From contig JALXBP010000097.1 of assembly GCA_026991395.1 (NCBI GenBank), positions 1-48,884 on the forward strand: a stretch of DNA of 48,884 nt, written 5' to 3'. Within the stretch, counting starts at the first letter, position 1; each line of letters begins with the position of its first letter. The translations under genes and the position numbers were made by a program. Below, one piece after another: positions 1 through 8,312 of this stretch. Under the pieces are notes generated by a model. That model was not told the origin of the DNA. It ran no database searches and worked only from the letters and a program-made list of their open reading frames with translations. Source of the stretch: Anaerolineae bacterium (lineage in GTDB: Bacteria; Chloroflexota; Anaerolineae; B4-G1; SLSP01).

Positions 1-138
1 GATCTGCTCTGCCGGAATGTGGCGGAGGAAGCCCTGGTCGCTCACGACATAATGCGCCTCCCCGCCGACGAAGGCGACATCGACGGCTTGCCCCTCTTCG
101 TCGAAGATCAATCCCTCGAAGAGAGCGACACGGCTCAT
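1..138 (-). CDS. Unknown protein, N-terminal fragment (cut by window edge)
   Basis: Only the first 46 codons are inside the window; the gene runs off the left edge. The start is the ATG at 138 (reverse strand), preceded by GAGGAG at good spacing. The peptide starts MSRVALFEGLIFDEEG and continues with short beta-strand-like segments and Gly pairs (VGGEAHYVV). There is no signal peptide or membrane helix. I do not recognise the family; it looks like a small soluble cytoplasmic protein. It diverges from the DegV gene across a 210 bp gap that holds a plausible promoter for each direction. Length and function cannot be judged from this fragment. Confidence 0.7.
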   Translation of the reverse strand, partial: MSRVALFEGLIFDEEGQAVDVAFVGGEAHYVVSDQGFLRHIPAEQI

Positions 139-209
139 CTGGACAGCTCCTCAGGGCTCATCCCCATCGTATCCCTCTTCGTCAATTTGCCTATCCTCAT
201 AACATCTAC

Positions 210-238
210 AGTGTACCACGCTTTTGCCGCTTCAGCAA
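210..238 (-). promoter_or_regulatory. Possible promoter for the truncated left-edge gene
   Basis: On the reverse strand TTGCTG (238-233) and TACACT (215-210) are separated by 17 bp. The start codon is about 65 nt downstream of the expected transcription start. The -35 lies in the loop of a small hairpin (GCCGCTT/AAGCGGC, 226-244). Confidence 0.35.
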
Positions 239-246
239 AGCGGCCG

Positions 247-274
247 TTGACAGCGACGCAAAGCGGCATAGAGT
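247..274 (+). promoter_or_regulatory. Possible promoter for degV-like gene
   Basis: A consensus TTGACA (247-252) and a weak TAGAGT (269-274) are separated by 16 bp, about 75 nt upstream of the DegV start codon. The -35 is strong and the -10 is weak, so this is tentative. Confidence 0.4.
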
Positions 275-348
275 GAGAACGGCTCATCGCCCCGCTCGCT
301 CTGAGTCATAACGCAAGGAGTACCTCTCTCCCGACAGGAGGAGGATCG

Positions 349-1197
349 ATGAAAACCGCTATCGTTACCGACAGTGCCGCAGGATTGCCCGCGCATCTCA
401 TCCGCCGCGATGCCATCCACCTCGTCCCTTTCTGGGTACAGATCGGGGAGCGAAGCTACCCGGACGATGGGACCCTCTCCCCCGACGAGTTCTTTCGCTC
501 ACTCGAGCACCATCCACCCGGCACGGTGAGGACGGCCACACCCTCGGTCGAGACCTTCGCCGCCCTCTATCGCCGCCTGGCCGAGAAGGCCGAAGCCATC
601 CTCTCCATCCACCTGACGGACAAGAACAGCGCCACCTGTAACCTGGCCCGCCTGGCCGCACAGGAAGCGCCGATCCCCGTCCACGTCATCAACACGCGCA
701 CAACGGCGATGGGCGAGGGCTTCGTCGTTCTCGAGGCCATCCGCTCACTGCGCCGGGGGCTCCCGCTGCAACAGGTCATCGAACGGAGCCGACGCGCCGC
801 CGAGGAAGCCGGGCTTCTCGCTCTTCTGCCCAACATTGCCTACGCCGTCCACGGAGGGCGCGTCGCTTCGGCAGCCCGTCTGCTCGGCAATCTCCTGCGC
901 GTTCACGTCCTCCTTGCCGTCGAGCGAGACAAGCTGACCATCGCCGGTCAAGCGCGAAGCCGACGCGCTGCCCTCACGCGGCTGGTGCGGAAGATGCGGC
1001 AACGCTGGGGAGAACGTCCGGTGCGCCTCGCCGTCCACTACGCCTTAGATCGCGCAGAGGGCCAGGCCCTGCTCGACGAACTCGAGGCCGAACTGCACTG
1101 CGTGGAAAGCCACCTCCTGCGCATCCCTCCGCCGCTCGGCGTCCACGCCGGCCCGAATGCACTCGGCGTCGCCTACGCGCCTCGTCTGTCCGAGTGA
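349..1197 (+). CDS. DegV family (fatty-acid-binding) protein
   Basis: This 282-residue protein starts MKTAIVTDSAAGLP, the hallmark N-terminus of DegV proteins, and has the family's usual length. DegV/FakB-type proteins hold a fatty acid between two alpha/beta domains and can present it to a fatty-acid kinase; that role is family knowledge. The N-terminal domain (about 1-150) carries the T-D-S motif and the substrate-loop region with TATPS near residue 63. The C-terminal domain carries the G-G-R-V segment near 175. The ATG at 349 follows GGAGGAGG. No FakA-like kinase is nearby, so the partner is unknown. The 3' end overlaps the convergent membrane protein gene by 25 bp. Confidence 0.88.
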   Translation: MKTAIVTDSAAGLPAHLIRRDAIHLVPFWVQIGERSYPDDGTLSPDEFFRSLEHHPPGTVRTATPSVETFAALYRRLAEKAEAILSIHLTDKNSATCNLARLAAQEAPIPVHVINTRTTAMGEGFVVLEAIRSLRRGLPLQQVIERSRRAAEEAGLLALLPNIAYAVHGGRVASAARLLGNLLRVHVLLAVERDKLTIAGQARSRRAALTRLVRKMRQRWGERPVRLAVHYALDRAEGQALLDELEAELHCVESHLLRIPPPLGVHAGPNALGVAYAPRLSE

Positions 1198-1577
1198 ACG
1201 AAGAGCTGGCAAGCCGCCAACAGGAGCACGAGCAGCCCCACCGTATCGAAGAGGATGAAGCGCCGCCCCATCGCCCGCAGCGCCCTATGCCCTGCCGGGG
1301 TCGTGAGCCAGAGCCAGCTTTCCCCGGCGAGGCCGATCACCTGCTGCGCCACGATCACCCCCAAACAAAGGCGGCAGCGGCGCGGCGCGACGATCACCGG
1401 CACGTAGGGCACGACCCACATCAGGAAGAGCAGGCCGATCGCGCGTACCATCACCGCGCCGACCGCGCCCTCCAGTTCGAAGGCGGGCGCGAAGCTCGCC
1501 GGGTGGACGAGGAACGGTATCGCCGCCGAGAGGTTGGAAAGGAGGACGGCGAGCACGGCAAGCCGCGCGAAGAGCAT
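1173..1577 (-). CDS. Small integral membrane protein, unknown function
   Basis: The predicted product is 134 residues and almost wholly hydrophobic, with about four membrane helices (near residues 3-22, 33-55, 60-85 and 105-125) and a short polar C-terminus. I chose the ATG at 1577 because the protein becomes membrane-like exactly there. The frame stays open 53 codons further upstream, to 1736, but that stretch is Arg-rich and looks non-coding. No clear ribosome binding site precedes 1577, so the start is uncertain. I do not recognise a named family. It converges with the DegV gene and overlaps its end. Confidence 0.6.
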   Translation of the reverse strand: MLFARLAVLAVLLSNLSAAIPFLVHPASFAPAFELEGAVGAVMVRAIGLLFLMWVVPYVPVIVAPRRCRLCLGVIVAQQVIGLAGESWLWLTTPAGHRALRAMGRRFILFDTVGLLVLLLAACQLFVHSDRRGA

Positions 1578-1843
1578 CGCCGACCGGTCGGGAACGACCC
1601 GGCGGCCTCGCCGAGCGAGGGACGACCGGTTGCGCACGATGAGGCGACGGGCGCGGGCACTCGACAGCCGGTATCGAGAGCCGACCGGCCGTCTGCCCTG
1701 CCTTGACCTCAACGCTGCTCGTGTTACCGTTTCCATCGTTCTCGCCTGCGCGCACTACGCCGACGGATGCAAGAGATCGCACAGAAGGAAGCTATGCTCA
1801 CCGCCAGAGACGCAGAGAAAACCCGCTCCCGAAGGAGAGACCC
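1578..1843. other. Intergenic region between divergent small genes
   Basis: This 266 bp stretch separates the membrane protein gene (leftward) from the unknown gene at 1844 (rightward). Several frames stay open through it, as GC-rich DNA tends to do, but none begins with a ribosome binding site or looks protein-like. I see no convincing promoter, repeat or RNA gene in it. Confidence 0.5.
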
Positions 1844-2287
1844 ATGACCCAGCGTGAACGCCAGCGTCAACTGCGGATCGTCGCCGAAATCCTTCTCGTC
1901 CACCTGCCCGACCGGCTTGCTGCGGATCAACCGCTGGCCCACGACCTGATGGCCGTCGTCGCCACCGCGCTCACCGCCGTCGCCGAGGATGCCGAACGCT
2001 CCGCCGTCGCCTGGGACAAACGCGCCTACCATCTCCGCGCCGACGAGATGCGCCGGACGTGGGCTTGGGCCGAGGCCGCCGCAGCCTACGCCGCCGATCT
2101 GGCCCTCGATGAGCGCCCCCTGCAGATGATCGACATCGTCAAGCTGCGCCGCCTCATCCGCCCGCCCCTCACCCGTCCTGCCCGCCGCCAGATCGGCGAG
2201 CCGAACCGTTTCCGCGGAGCGGCGGCAGCGCTGGCCCGTCAACGCGAGCGGATGCGCCATCGCCCCGTCCTGCGCAAGCCCTTCTGA
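1844..2287 (+). CDS. Unknown small, mostly helical protein
   Basis: The product is 147 residues, starting MTQRERQRQLRIVAEILLVH. I chose the ATG at 1844 because GAAGGAGAG lies at ideal spacing; the frame is open upstream but unsupported. The sequence is Ala/Leu/Arg-rich and predicted mostly alpha-helical, with an Ala-rich helix near 60-95 and a basic C-terminal tail ending in RPVLRKPF. There is no signal peptide, membrane helix or recognisable catalytic motif. It converges with the GNAT-like gene, which ends only 4 bp away, and is probably monocistronic. I do not recognise the family. Confidence 0.65.
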   Translation: MTQRERQRQLRIVAEILLVHLPDRLAADQPLAHDLMAVVATALTAVAEDAERSAVAWDKRAYHLRADEMRRTWAWAEAAAAYAADLALDERPLQMIDIVKLRRLIRPPLTRPARRQIGEPNRFRGAAAALARQRERMRHRPVLRKPF

Positions 2288-2291
2288 AGCG

Positions 2292-3347
2292 CTACGGATC
2301 GAGCGGGGAGAAGAAGGCGGGGCGCTGCTTGACGTCGAACATCTCATCCTCCGTCAGCCCCTTGAAGGCAGCGTAGAGGTAGGCTTTGGTCCCCGTCAGC
2401 GCATTGACCACGCCGAACTTCCCCGCCGCCTTGATGCGCTGAAAGACGGGACTGCGGGGATCGAAGTACCCCATCGCCAGCGCAAGCCCCTGACGCGCCA
2501 GGACCGCCTCGATCAGACGGTAGATCGCCGCCTCCTTCCCCTCGCGGATGTAGATATTGCCCACCTTGAGGAAGGAGAGCCTCCCGCCCGGCTCGAGCCA
2601 CGGCTGCAGCGGGATGTAGGAGAGCAGGCGGAAAGCCATCGTGGACAGGGGATCGGCCATCCGCATAATCGTCCAGATGCGGAGCTTGGTCTGCACGCCG
2701 GCCACGATCTCCCCGTCTTCCTCCAGGACGTGGTAATCCTCCACGTGCAGCGACTGGTCGCAATCGACGAACGAGTGCCCCGCGTAGAGCGCGAGCAGCT
2801 TCTCCACCATCGCCTCGCGCTCCTCCTCACGCAGAGGGCGCACGCGGGGATCGTCCTTCGGGCGATAAGGGCTGAATGAGGTCGGCAGGAAGGTCGAAAG
2901 GAGGAAATGACCGGCTTTCGTCATCGAACGCACGGAGCGGTCGTTGTCCGCGTCGATGAAGCCGTAAGAGATGCCCGGCTCGGGCAAAGTCTCCATTTTG
3001 TGCTGCCGGATGTAACGGGCGAAGAAGCTGCCGTATCCCTGCCCGATGAGCGAAGGCTCGATGGCGAAGAAAGCATCGTACCTGATGTTGTACACCTTCT
3101 CCCCCACCCGCCCCTGGCGCACGGGCGAGGTCAGAAAGCAGCCGATGAAGCGATCGTCGAGATAGAGGGCGTAGTAGGCCCCCCACGCCATCTCTCGCAC
3201 GATGTCGCCGATGTTATCCTCGCGGTAGAGCGCCCCGCGCGTCCCCCAGATCGTCCTTTCCAGCAAGGGGATGAACCCTTCCGGACGCTCCTCGCCGACC
3301 TCGACGCGAAGGCGGCGTTCCTTGTCCTCGTGAATAACCGTCGCCAT
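2292..3347 (-). CDS. GNAT-like acyltransferase family protein
   Basis: The product is 351 residues. The N-terminal half resembles a GNAT domain: a beta strand ending in FFAIEPSLIGQGYGSFFARY (about residues 92-111) matches the acyl-CoA pyrophosphate loop Q/R-x-x-G-x-G followed by a helix. The conserved segment DADNDRSVRSMTKAGH (132-147) fits the region where GNAT proteins have N-x-x-S/A-x-x-x-Y/x-K-x-G-F. The C-terminal half (about 180-340) may be a second, diverged GNAT lobe. The ATG at 3347 is preceded by GAAGGAGG. The substrate cannot be told. The gene lies 48 bp behind the two prenol-kinase-like genes on the same strand and may belong to their operon or use its own promoter. Confidence 0.62.
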   Translation of the reverse strand: MATVIHEDKERRLRVEVGEERPEGFIPLLERTIWGTRGALYREDNIGDIVREMAWGAYYALYLDDRFIGCFLTSPVRQGRVGEKVYNIRYDAFFAIEPSLIGQGYGSFFARYIRQHKMETLPEPGISYGFIDADNDRSVRSMTKAGHFLLSTFLPTSFSPYRPKDDPRVRPLREEEREAMVEKLLALYAGHSFVDCDQSLHVEDYHVLEEDGEIVAGVQTKLRIWTIMRMADPLSTMAFRLLSYIPLQPWLEPGGRLSFLKVGNIYIREGKEAAIYRLIEAVLARQGLALAMGYFDPRSPVFQRIKAAGKFGVVNALTGTKAYLYAAFKGLTEDEMFDVKQRPAFFSPLDP

Positions 3348-3372
3348 AGCAGACCTCCTTCAATGTGAAGTG

Positions 3373-3399
3373 ATTGTACGCCGAAAAGATCAGGCTCAA
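3373..3399 (-). promoter_or_regulatory. Possible internal promoter before GNAT-like gene
   Basis: On the reverse strand TTGAGC (3399-3394) and TACAAT (3378-3373) are separated by 15 bp, so the spacing is short. It overlaps the end of the upstream gene and lies about 25 nt before the GNAT start codon. Confidence 0.3.
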
Positions 3400-4205
3400 G
3401 TCAGCAGTGCCTGCAGCAGGGCCGCGACGAGTGCCCCCACCATCGAACTGATGAAGTTCACCTTGTCGTTGTCCATCCACACCCAACCGCGCAGCAATCG
3501 ATTGGGCGTACCGTCGGCCTCGTGCGACCGCTCCGTCTCCTTCCGCCGCCTCTCCGAGTAGTAGATCGCCTGCACCGTCGCCCCCAGCAGGCTGTCGAAG
3601 AGCGCCCCCGCCAGGCCGCCGACCGCGCCGATAAGCAGCCAGCGGCGGAAAGCCCCCTCGAAGAGGGCCGCCACCAGCCCCATCGCCGCGCCGCCGAGCA
3701 GCGCCGACGCCGTCCCCACGAGCGTTACGCCACCGGAGGTGCCGCGCTCCACCACCTGTCCCGTCGTGATCAACCGCGGCTCCCCCCGTCCCAACACGCC
3801 GATCTCCGTCGCCCACGTATCGGCGTTGACCGTCGCCATCGCCCCGACGTAGGCGGCGAAGAGCAACCGCCGCACCTGCGCCTCACCGCTCAGCAGGAAG
3901 GCGAGGGCCAGCAGCAGCCCCAGCCCGCCGTTCGCCAGCACCTGCCCCACATCCCGGCGCGAGCCTTTGGCGAACTTCTCGGCCAGCGAACGCTTCTCCC
4001 GACGGCGGTAGAAGGAGAGCGCACTGGAAAGGACGAAGAAGGCGATCAGCACCGCCCCCCACGCCCATCCGCCGCCACCGAAGATCACCGTCCCTTCCAC
4101 GACGGCGGCGAGCATCCCCTCGCGCGTCAGCGCCCCCTTGAGGAACCCCGCACCGGCGATCGCCAGGCTGAGCAACAGGCCGACGGCGAACCGTCCCGCC
4201 ATCAT
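3396..4205 (-). CDS. DUF92/TMEM19 family membrane protein (VTE6-like prenyl-phosphate kinase)
   Basis: The product is 269 residues with about six hydrophobic segments. The signature region NADTWATEIG (about 127-136), followed by GTSGGVTLVG (153-162) and a C-terminal GALFDSLLGATVQ segment, marks the DUF92 family. Plant VTE6 and its cyanobacterial relatives in this family phosphorylate phytyl (or geranylgeranyl) monophosphate to the diphosphate; transfer of that role here is inference. The start is the first ATG of an ATGATG pair at 4205. It overlaps the stop of the upstream kinase-like gene (ATGA) and has no ribosome binding site of its own, so translational coupling is likely. The conserved acidic residues (N-A-D-T, F-D-S) are kept. 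Confidence 0.85.
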   Translation of the reverse strand: MMAGRFAVGLLLSLAIAGAGFLKGALTREGMLAAVVEGTVIFGGGGWAWGAVLIAFFVLSSALSFYRRREKRSLAEKFAKGSRRDVGQVLANGGLGLLLALAFLLSGEAQVRRLLFAAYVGAMATVNADTWATEIGVLGRGEPRLITTGQVVERGTSGGVTLVGTASALLGGAAMGLVAALFEGAFRRWLLIGAVGGLAGALFDSLLGATVQAIYYSERRRKETERSHEADGTPNRLLRGWVWMDNDKVNFISSMVGALVAALLQALLT

Positions 4206-4906
4206 CGCAGCAGCAGGGCGAGGAAAGCCGCCACGAGCAGCGGCACCGAGAGATTGTCCGTTCCGGCGGGCGAAAGTCCCTCGACACAGGCGGCCAGCAC
4301 CGCCGCCCCTGTCGAGACGGCGATGACCTTGGCGAAGGGCCAGCCGTAGCTGTAGGGACTGAGCGCCGAGGCGGGGAGGACCGTCAGCGTGAAGGCCACG
4401 GCGACTAACGTGACGACGAACATCGCCACCGAACCCTCCCAGGATTTGTGCTGCCCGAAGACGGCATAGCGATGCTTGCCCCACCGCCGCCCGATCAAGC
4501 TGGCCGCCGCATCTCCTAACGTCATCGCCATCACCGCCGCGACGGCAATCGGGACGCGATCCACCGGCCCGCGCGGACGCCAGAAGAGCGCGAAGAGCAG
4601 CGTGATGGAGATGGCGAAGTAGACCGTCCCCGGCGTCGAGTCGGCCTCATCCATCGCCTGGAAGAGCCGGAAGCGGTAGAAGAGATAGTTCAGCACGATG
4701 AAGGTGGCGAAAGGGATGATCCCGTAACGCAGTTCGTCGAAGAGGGCGAGGATCGCCCAGACCCAGAGACCGGCCAGCACGTGGATGATCTTCCGCGTTA
4801 CATCGTGCGGCCAGCGGAGACGGCGGCCAACGGCCTCGACCGCCAGGAGGATGCCGAAAGCGTAGCCATACGAAAGGAGAAGCCCGATGACAACCGTTCG
4901 ATCCAT
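4202..4906 (-). CDS. Phytol/dolichol kinase-like membrane protein (VTE5/SEC59-like family)
   Basis: The product is 234 residues with six to seven membrane helices. It shows the CTP-dependent prenol kinase/phosphatidate cytidylyltransferase-like pattern: RKIIHVLAGLW (about 40-50), GDAAASLIGRRWGKH (about 131-145) and the following K-S-W-E-G-S (about 153-158). Plant VTE5 and yeast dolichol kinase share these blocks and phosphorylate a prenol with CTP. The ATG at 4906 follows CGGAG; an upstream in-frame ATG lacks a binding site. The gene overlaps the DUF92 gene by 4 bp, which pairs two successive kinases of a prenyl-diphosphate salvage route. The preferred alcohol (phytol, geranylgeraniol, farnesol or other) cannot be told. 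Confidence 0.85.
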   Translation of the reverse strand: MDRTVVIGLLLSYGYAFGILLAVEAVGRRLRWPHDVTRKIIHVLAGLWVWAILALFDELRYGIIPFATFIVLNYLFYRFRLFQAMDEADSTPGTVYFAISITLLFALFWRPRGPVDRVPIAVAAVMAMTLGDAAASLIGRRWGKHRYAVFGQHKSWEGSVAMFVVTLVAVAFTLTVLPASALSPYSYGWPFAKVIAVSTGAAVLAACVEGLSPAGTDNLSVPLLVAAFLALLLR

Positions 4907-4934
4907 ACGCACACTCCGATGGCAAGATGAGGCC

Positions 4935-4962
4935 ATTATACGCCTTTTTTCGCGATCCACAG
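4935..4962 (-). promoter_or_regulatory. Possible promoter of the prenol-kinase-like operon
   Basis: A perfect TATAAT on the reverse strand (4940-4935) lies about 29 nt before the start codon. The -35 region (CTGTGG, 4962-4957) is poor; an A/T tract fills part of the spacer. It is divergent from the phosphohexomutase promoter, about 30 bp away. Confidence 0.4.
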
Positions 4963-4967
4963 TCCCC

Positions 4968-4995
4968 TTGCCTTGCCCGTTCTTCGCGCTACACT
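4968..4995 (+). promoter_or_regulatory. Promoter of the sugar-phosphate operon
   Basis: TTGCCT (4968-4973) and TACACT (4990-4995) are separated by 16 bp. Transcription would start about 40 nt before the phosphohexomutase ATG. Confidence 0.5.
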
Positions 4996-5041
4996 TCCCG
5001 TACGCAAAACATCCCGCAACAAAAAGCTGAAAGGAGCGAAA

Positions 5042-6466
5042 ATGAGCGACATCAAATTCGGAACGGATGGATGGCGAGGCCGCATCGCCGAGGACTACAC
5101 CTTCGCCAACGTGCGCAGAGCAGCCCAGGGCTTCGCCGACTACCTGAAGGCCCACGACCTCGCCGACAAAGGCATCGTCGTCGGCTACGACCGGCGCTTC
5201 GCCTCCGAGCACTTCGCCGCCGCCGCCGCGGAGGTGATGGCCGGCAACGGCATCGCCGTCTGGCTGACCGAGCGCAACGCCCCCACCCCCGTGATCAGCT
5301 ACACCGCCGTCGAGCGCGAGGCCGGAGGCGCGATCAACATCACCGCAAGCCACAATCCACCCACCGACAACGGCTTCAAGGTGCGCGACCCCCACGGCGG
5401 CGCGATCGCCCCCGTCGGCCTGAAGGAGATCGAGGCCCTCATCCCCGACGACCCCGCCGCGGTCAAGCGTATGCCCCTCGACGAGGCCCAGGCCAAGGGA
5501 CTGGTCAAACTGTGGGACCCCGATCCCGCCTACATCGCCCACATCGGCCACCTGGTCGATCTGGAAAAGCTGCGCCACGCCGGTCTGAAGATCCTCTGCG
5601 AGCCGATGTGGGGCAACGCTGCGGGCTGGTTCCCCCGTCTCCTCGGCGGCGGGAGCAACGAGATCATCGAGATTCACGCCGAGCGCAACCCGCTCTTCCC
5701 GGAGATGAAGCGCCCGGAACCGATTCCCCCGAACATCGACGTCGCCCTGCAGCGCGCCGTCGAAATCGGGGCCGACGTCGTCCTCATCAACGATGGCGAC
5801 GCCGACCGGATGGGCATCGGCGACGAAAAAGGCGGCTTCATCGACCAACTGCGCGTTTACGCCCTCCTGGCCTACTACTTGCTGGAGATTCGCGGCCAGC
5901 GCGGCCCGATCATCAAGACCATCTCCACGACCTCGATGCTCAACAAGCTGGGGCAGATGTACAACGTCCCCGTCTACGAAACCGGCGTCGGCTTCAAGTA
6001 CGTCGCCCCCAAGTTCCTGGAAACCGACGCCCTCATCGGCGGCGAGGAAAGCGGCGGCTACGCCTTCCGCGGCAACGTGCCGGAGCGCGACGGCATCTTG
6101 GGCAACCTCTACTTCCTCGACCTGATGCTCCAGACGGGCGAAACGCCCGCCCAGCTCGTGCAGACCCTCTTCGAGAAGCTGGGACAGGCCTACTACTACA
6201 AGCGCATCGACACCCGCTTCCCGCCGGAGAAACGCCCGCAGGCCCTGGCGCGGCTGCAGAGCGAACACCCCGAGCAGATCGCGGGCGTCCCCGTGCGCCA
6301 GATCATCACCCTCGACGGCTTCAAGTACGACCTGGGCGACAAGGGCTGGCTGCTCATCCGCTTCTCCGGCACCGAGCCGATCATCCGCGTCTACTGCGAG
6401 GTTACCGACCCCGCCCTCGTCGAGCCGGTGCTCCAGGCAGGGCTGGAACTGGCCGGTCTGGCCTGA
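5042..6466 (+). CDS. Phosphoglucomutase/phosphomannomutase family protein
   Basis: This 474-residue alpha-D-phosphohexomutase interconverts the 1- and 6-phosphates of hexoses via a phosphoserine. All four landmark motifs are present: the catalytic serine loop TASHNPP (Ser103), the metal-binding loop DGDADRMG (Asp251, 253, 255), the sugar-binding loop GEESGG (334-339) and the phosphate-binding loop RFSGTEP (440-446). Length and order match the four-domain family. The ATG at 5042 follows AAAGGAG; the frame is open upstream but without a binding site. The substrate (glucose or mannose) cannot be told from motifs. It leads an operon with the phosphofructokinase 63 bp downstream, consistent with central sugar metabolism. 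Confidence 0.92.
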   Translation: MSDIKFGTDGWRGRIAEDYTFANVRRAAQGFADYLKAHDLADKGIVVGYDRRFASEHFAAAAAEVMAGNGIAVWLTERNAPTPVISYTAVEREAGGAINITASHNPPTDNGFKVRDPHGGAIAPVGLKEIEALIPDDPAAVKRMPLDEAQAKGLVKLWDPDPAYIAHIGHLVDLEKLRHAGLKILCEPMWGNAAGWFPRLLGGGSNEIIEIHAERNPLFPEMKRPEPIPPNIDVALQRAVEIGADVVLINDGDADRMGIGDEKGGFIDQLRVYALLAYYLLEIRGQRGPIIKTISTTSMLNKLGQMYNVPVYETGVGFKYVAPKFLETDALIGGEESGGYAFRGNVPERDGILGNLYFLDLMLQTGETPAQLVQTLFEKLGQAYYYKRIDTRFPPEKRPQALARLQSEHPEQIAGVPVRQIITLDGFKYDLGDKGWLLIRFSGTEPIIRVYCEVTDPALVEPVLQAGLELAGLA

Positions 6467-6529
6467 AACGACAGTGCGCCGTCGAGGCGATGACGGCGCA
6501 CCCATTTTCATTCTTTCGAGGAGGTGGCG

Positions 6530-7684
6530 ATGATCACTTATGAGCACAAACGCATCGGCGTCCTCACCGGCGGAGGCGATTGCCCCGGCCTCAATGCCGT
6601 CATCCGCGCCATCGTGAAGACCGCCTACAACGATTACAACTGGGAGGTGATCGGCATCGAGGACGGCTTCGAGGGCCTCATCCAGCCGGGCAAGGTGCGC
6701 CCGCTCACCCCCGCCGACGTGCGCGGCATCCTGCCGCGCGGCGGGACCATTCTCGGAACCACGAACCGCGCCAATCCCTTCCACTACGAAGTCGAGATCG
6801 ACGGGGAGGTCAAGGTCTTCGACGTCTCCGACGACGTGGTGCGCCACGCCCAGGTCCTCGGGCTGGACGCCATCATCGTCATCGGCGGCGACGGCTCCCT
6901 GCGCATCGCCCACGAACTGATGCGCAAGGGACTGCCCGTCATCGGCGTGCCGAAGACGATCGACAACGATCTCTCGGCGACGATCATCACCTTCGGCTTC
7001 GATACGGCGATCAACACCGCGATGGAGGCGCTCGACCGCCTGCACACGACGGCAGAAAGCCACCACCGCACCATCATCCTGGAGGTTATGGGACGCGAGG
7101 CGGGCTGGATCGCCTTGGAGGCCGGCATCGCCGGCGATGCCGACATCATCCTCATCCCCGAAATCCCCTACGACATCGAAGCCGTGCTCGGCAAGATCAT
7201 CGCCCGCCATCGTCAGGGCGCGAAGTTCAGCCTCATCGTCGCCGCCGAGGGAGCCTATCCCATCGGCGGGCAGCCCGTCTACCAGGGCGTGCGCGAGATC
7301 GGCGGCGTGAAGCGGCTCGGCGGCATCGGCGAGATCGTGGCCCAGGAGATTCGCGAACGGCGCATCTCCGACGTGCGCGTGACGGTCCTCGGCCACCTGC
7401 AGCGCGGCGGCTCCCCCTCCGCCTTCGACCGTATCCTCGCCACCCGCTTCGGCACGGCGGCGGTTCACCTCGTCGCGCAGGGGAAGCTCGGCGAGATGGT
7501 CGCCCTGCAGGGAGCGGGGGTTACCTCCGTGCCCATCGCCAAGGCCGTCGCCCAGCAGAAGCTCGTCTCCCTGGAAAGCGACATCGTCCGCACCGCCTTC
7601 GACCTGGGCATCTGCCTGGGGCGCAAGCGGGCGGAACTGGAGGCCGAATTCGGTCTCCCTCACCTGGGCGCAGACGAGACCTGA
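6530..7684 (+). CDS. pfkA: 6-phosphofructokinase (group with Gly122/Lys142 active site)
   Basis: This 384-residue enzyme phosphorylates fructose 6-phosphate. It has the GGGDCPGLNAVIR phosphate loop (14-26), GGDGS (119-123), the catalytic PKTIDND (141-147) and MGREAGWIALEAG (187-199). The Gly after GGD is typical of ATP users, whereas Lys142 before TIDND is typical of pyrophosphate users. This mixed pair is known from ATP-dependent members of the actinobacterial-type clade, so ATP is the likelier donor; this is an inference. I place the start at the ATG at 6530, five bases after GAGGAGG; a GTG two codons earlier overlaps that binding site. The methyltransferase gene follows after 4 bp. Confidence 0.93.
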   Translation: MITYEHKRIGVLTGGGDCPGLNAVIRAIVKTAYNDYNWEVIGIEDGFEGLIQPGKVRPLTPADVRGILPRGGTILGTTNRANPFHYEVEIDGEVKVFDVSDDVVRHAQVLGLDAIIVIGGDGSLRIAHELMRKGLPVIGVPKTIDNDLSATIITFGFDTAINTAMEALDRLHTTAESHHRTIILEVMGREAGWIALEAGIAGDADIILIPEIPYDIEAVLGKIIARHRQGAKFSLIVAAEGAYPIGGQPVYQGVREIGGVKRLGGIGEIVAQEIRERRISDVRVTVLGHLQRGGSPSAFDRILATRFGTAAVHLVAQGKLGEMVALQGAGVTSVPIAKAVAQQKLVSLESDIVRTAFDLGICLGRKRAELEAEFGLPHLGADET

Positions 7685-7688
7685 GCCG

Positions 7689-8312
7689 ATGCACGCCGAC
7701 GAAGAACAAGCCGCACCGCCCTTCGATCATTTCGGCCTGCTCGCCCCGCTCTACGAGTGGCTCATCCCGCGCGTCAACGTCGAGCAACTGGAACGGCTCC
7801 TCCGCCTCGAAGCGGGCCACCACCTGCTCGACGCGGGCGGAGGAACGGGACGGGTCAGCCGCTTCTTCCGCGGCAAGGTCGCCCGCATCTGCATCCTCGA
7901 CTTCTCCGAGGGCATGCTGCGCCAGGCCCGCGCCCACGGCGGCTTCGAAACGTGCCGCGGCGTTACGGAGCGGCTTCCCTTCCGCGACGACAGCTTCCCG
8001 CGCATCCTGGCCGTGGACAGCTTCCACCACTACCGCAATCAGCGCCGCGCCGCCGCCGAGTTGCTGCGTGTCCTCGCCCCCGGCGGGCGGATGGTGATCG
8101 AGGAGCCGGACATCCGCCGCTTCTCCGTCAAGCTGATCGCGCTGATGGAGTTCGTGCTCGTGATGCGCAGCCACTTCTACCCGCCGCAGGCCATCGCCGA
8201 GATGTTCCGCGCCGCGGGCGGAGAGGCGCACGTCCACGAGGACGGCGGCCCGAACGCCTGGATCATCGTCGAGAAGGGCGGCGGGGTGTCGAATGTCATC
8301 CCCCAACCGTGA
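7689..8312 (+). CDS. Class I SAM-dependent methyltransferase
   Basis: This 207-residue protein has the Rossmann methyltransferase pattern: motif I LLDAGGGTGRVSRFF (about 40-54), an acidic end of strand 2 (ICILDFSEGML), motif IV around AVDSFHHY and motif VI LRVLAPGGRMVIEEPD (about 127-142). It resembles the UbiE/MenG group that methylates quinone rings, but the substrate cannot be settled from sequence. The ATG at 7689 lies 4 bp after the phosphofructokinase stop and has no strong binding site, so translation is probably coupled. It may simply share the transcript of the sugar genes. Confidence 0.85.
   Translation: MHADEEQAAPPFDHFGLLAPLYEWLIPRVNVEQLERLLRLEAGHHLLDAGGGTGRVSRFFRGKVARICILDFSEGMLRQARAHGGFETCRGVTERLPFRDDSFPRILAVDSFHHYRNQRRAAAELLRVLAPGGRMVIEEPDIRRFSVKLIALMEFVLVMRSHFYPPQAIAEMFRAAGGEAHVHEDGGPNAWIIVEKGGGVSNVIPQP

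Noticed and set aside
1194-1706. Rightward open frame of 170 codons after degV
   Set aside because: The product is Glu/Arg/His-rich shadow; the opposite strand encodes a convincing membrane protein over much of the same interval.
4907-7663. Very long leftward open frame running through the phosphohexomutase and phosphofructokinase genes
   Set aside because: It is the antisense of two clearly real enzymes with intact motifs. Only its last 234 codons (4202-4906) carry a family signature and a ribosome binding site.
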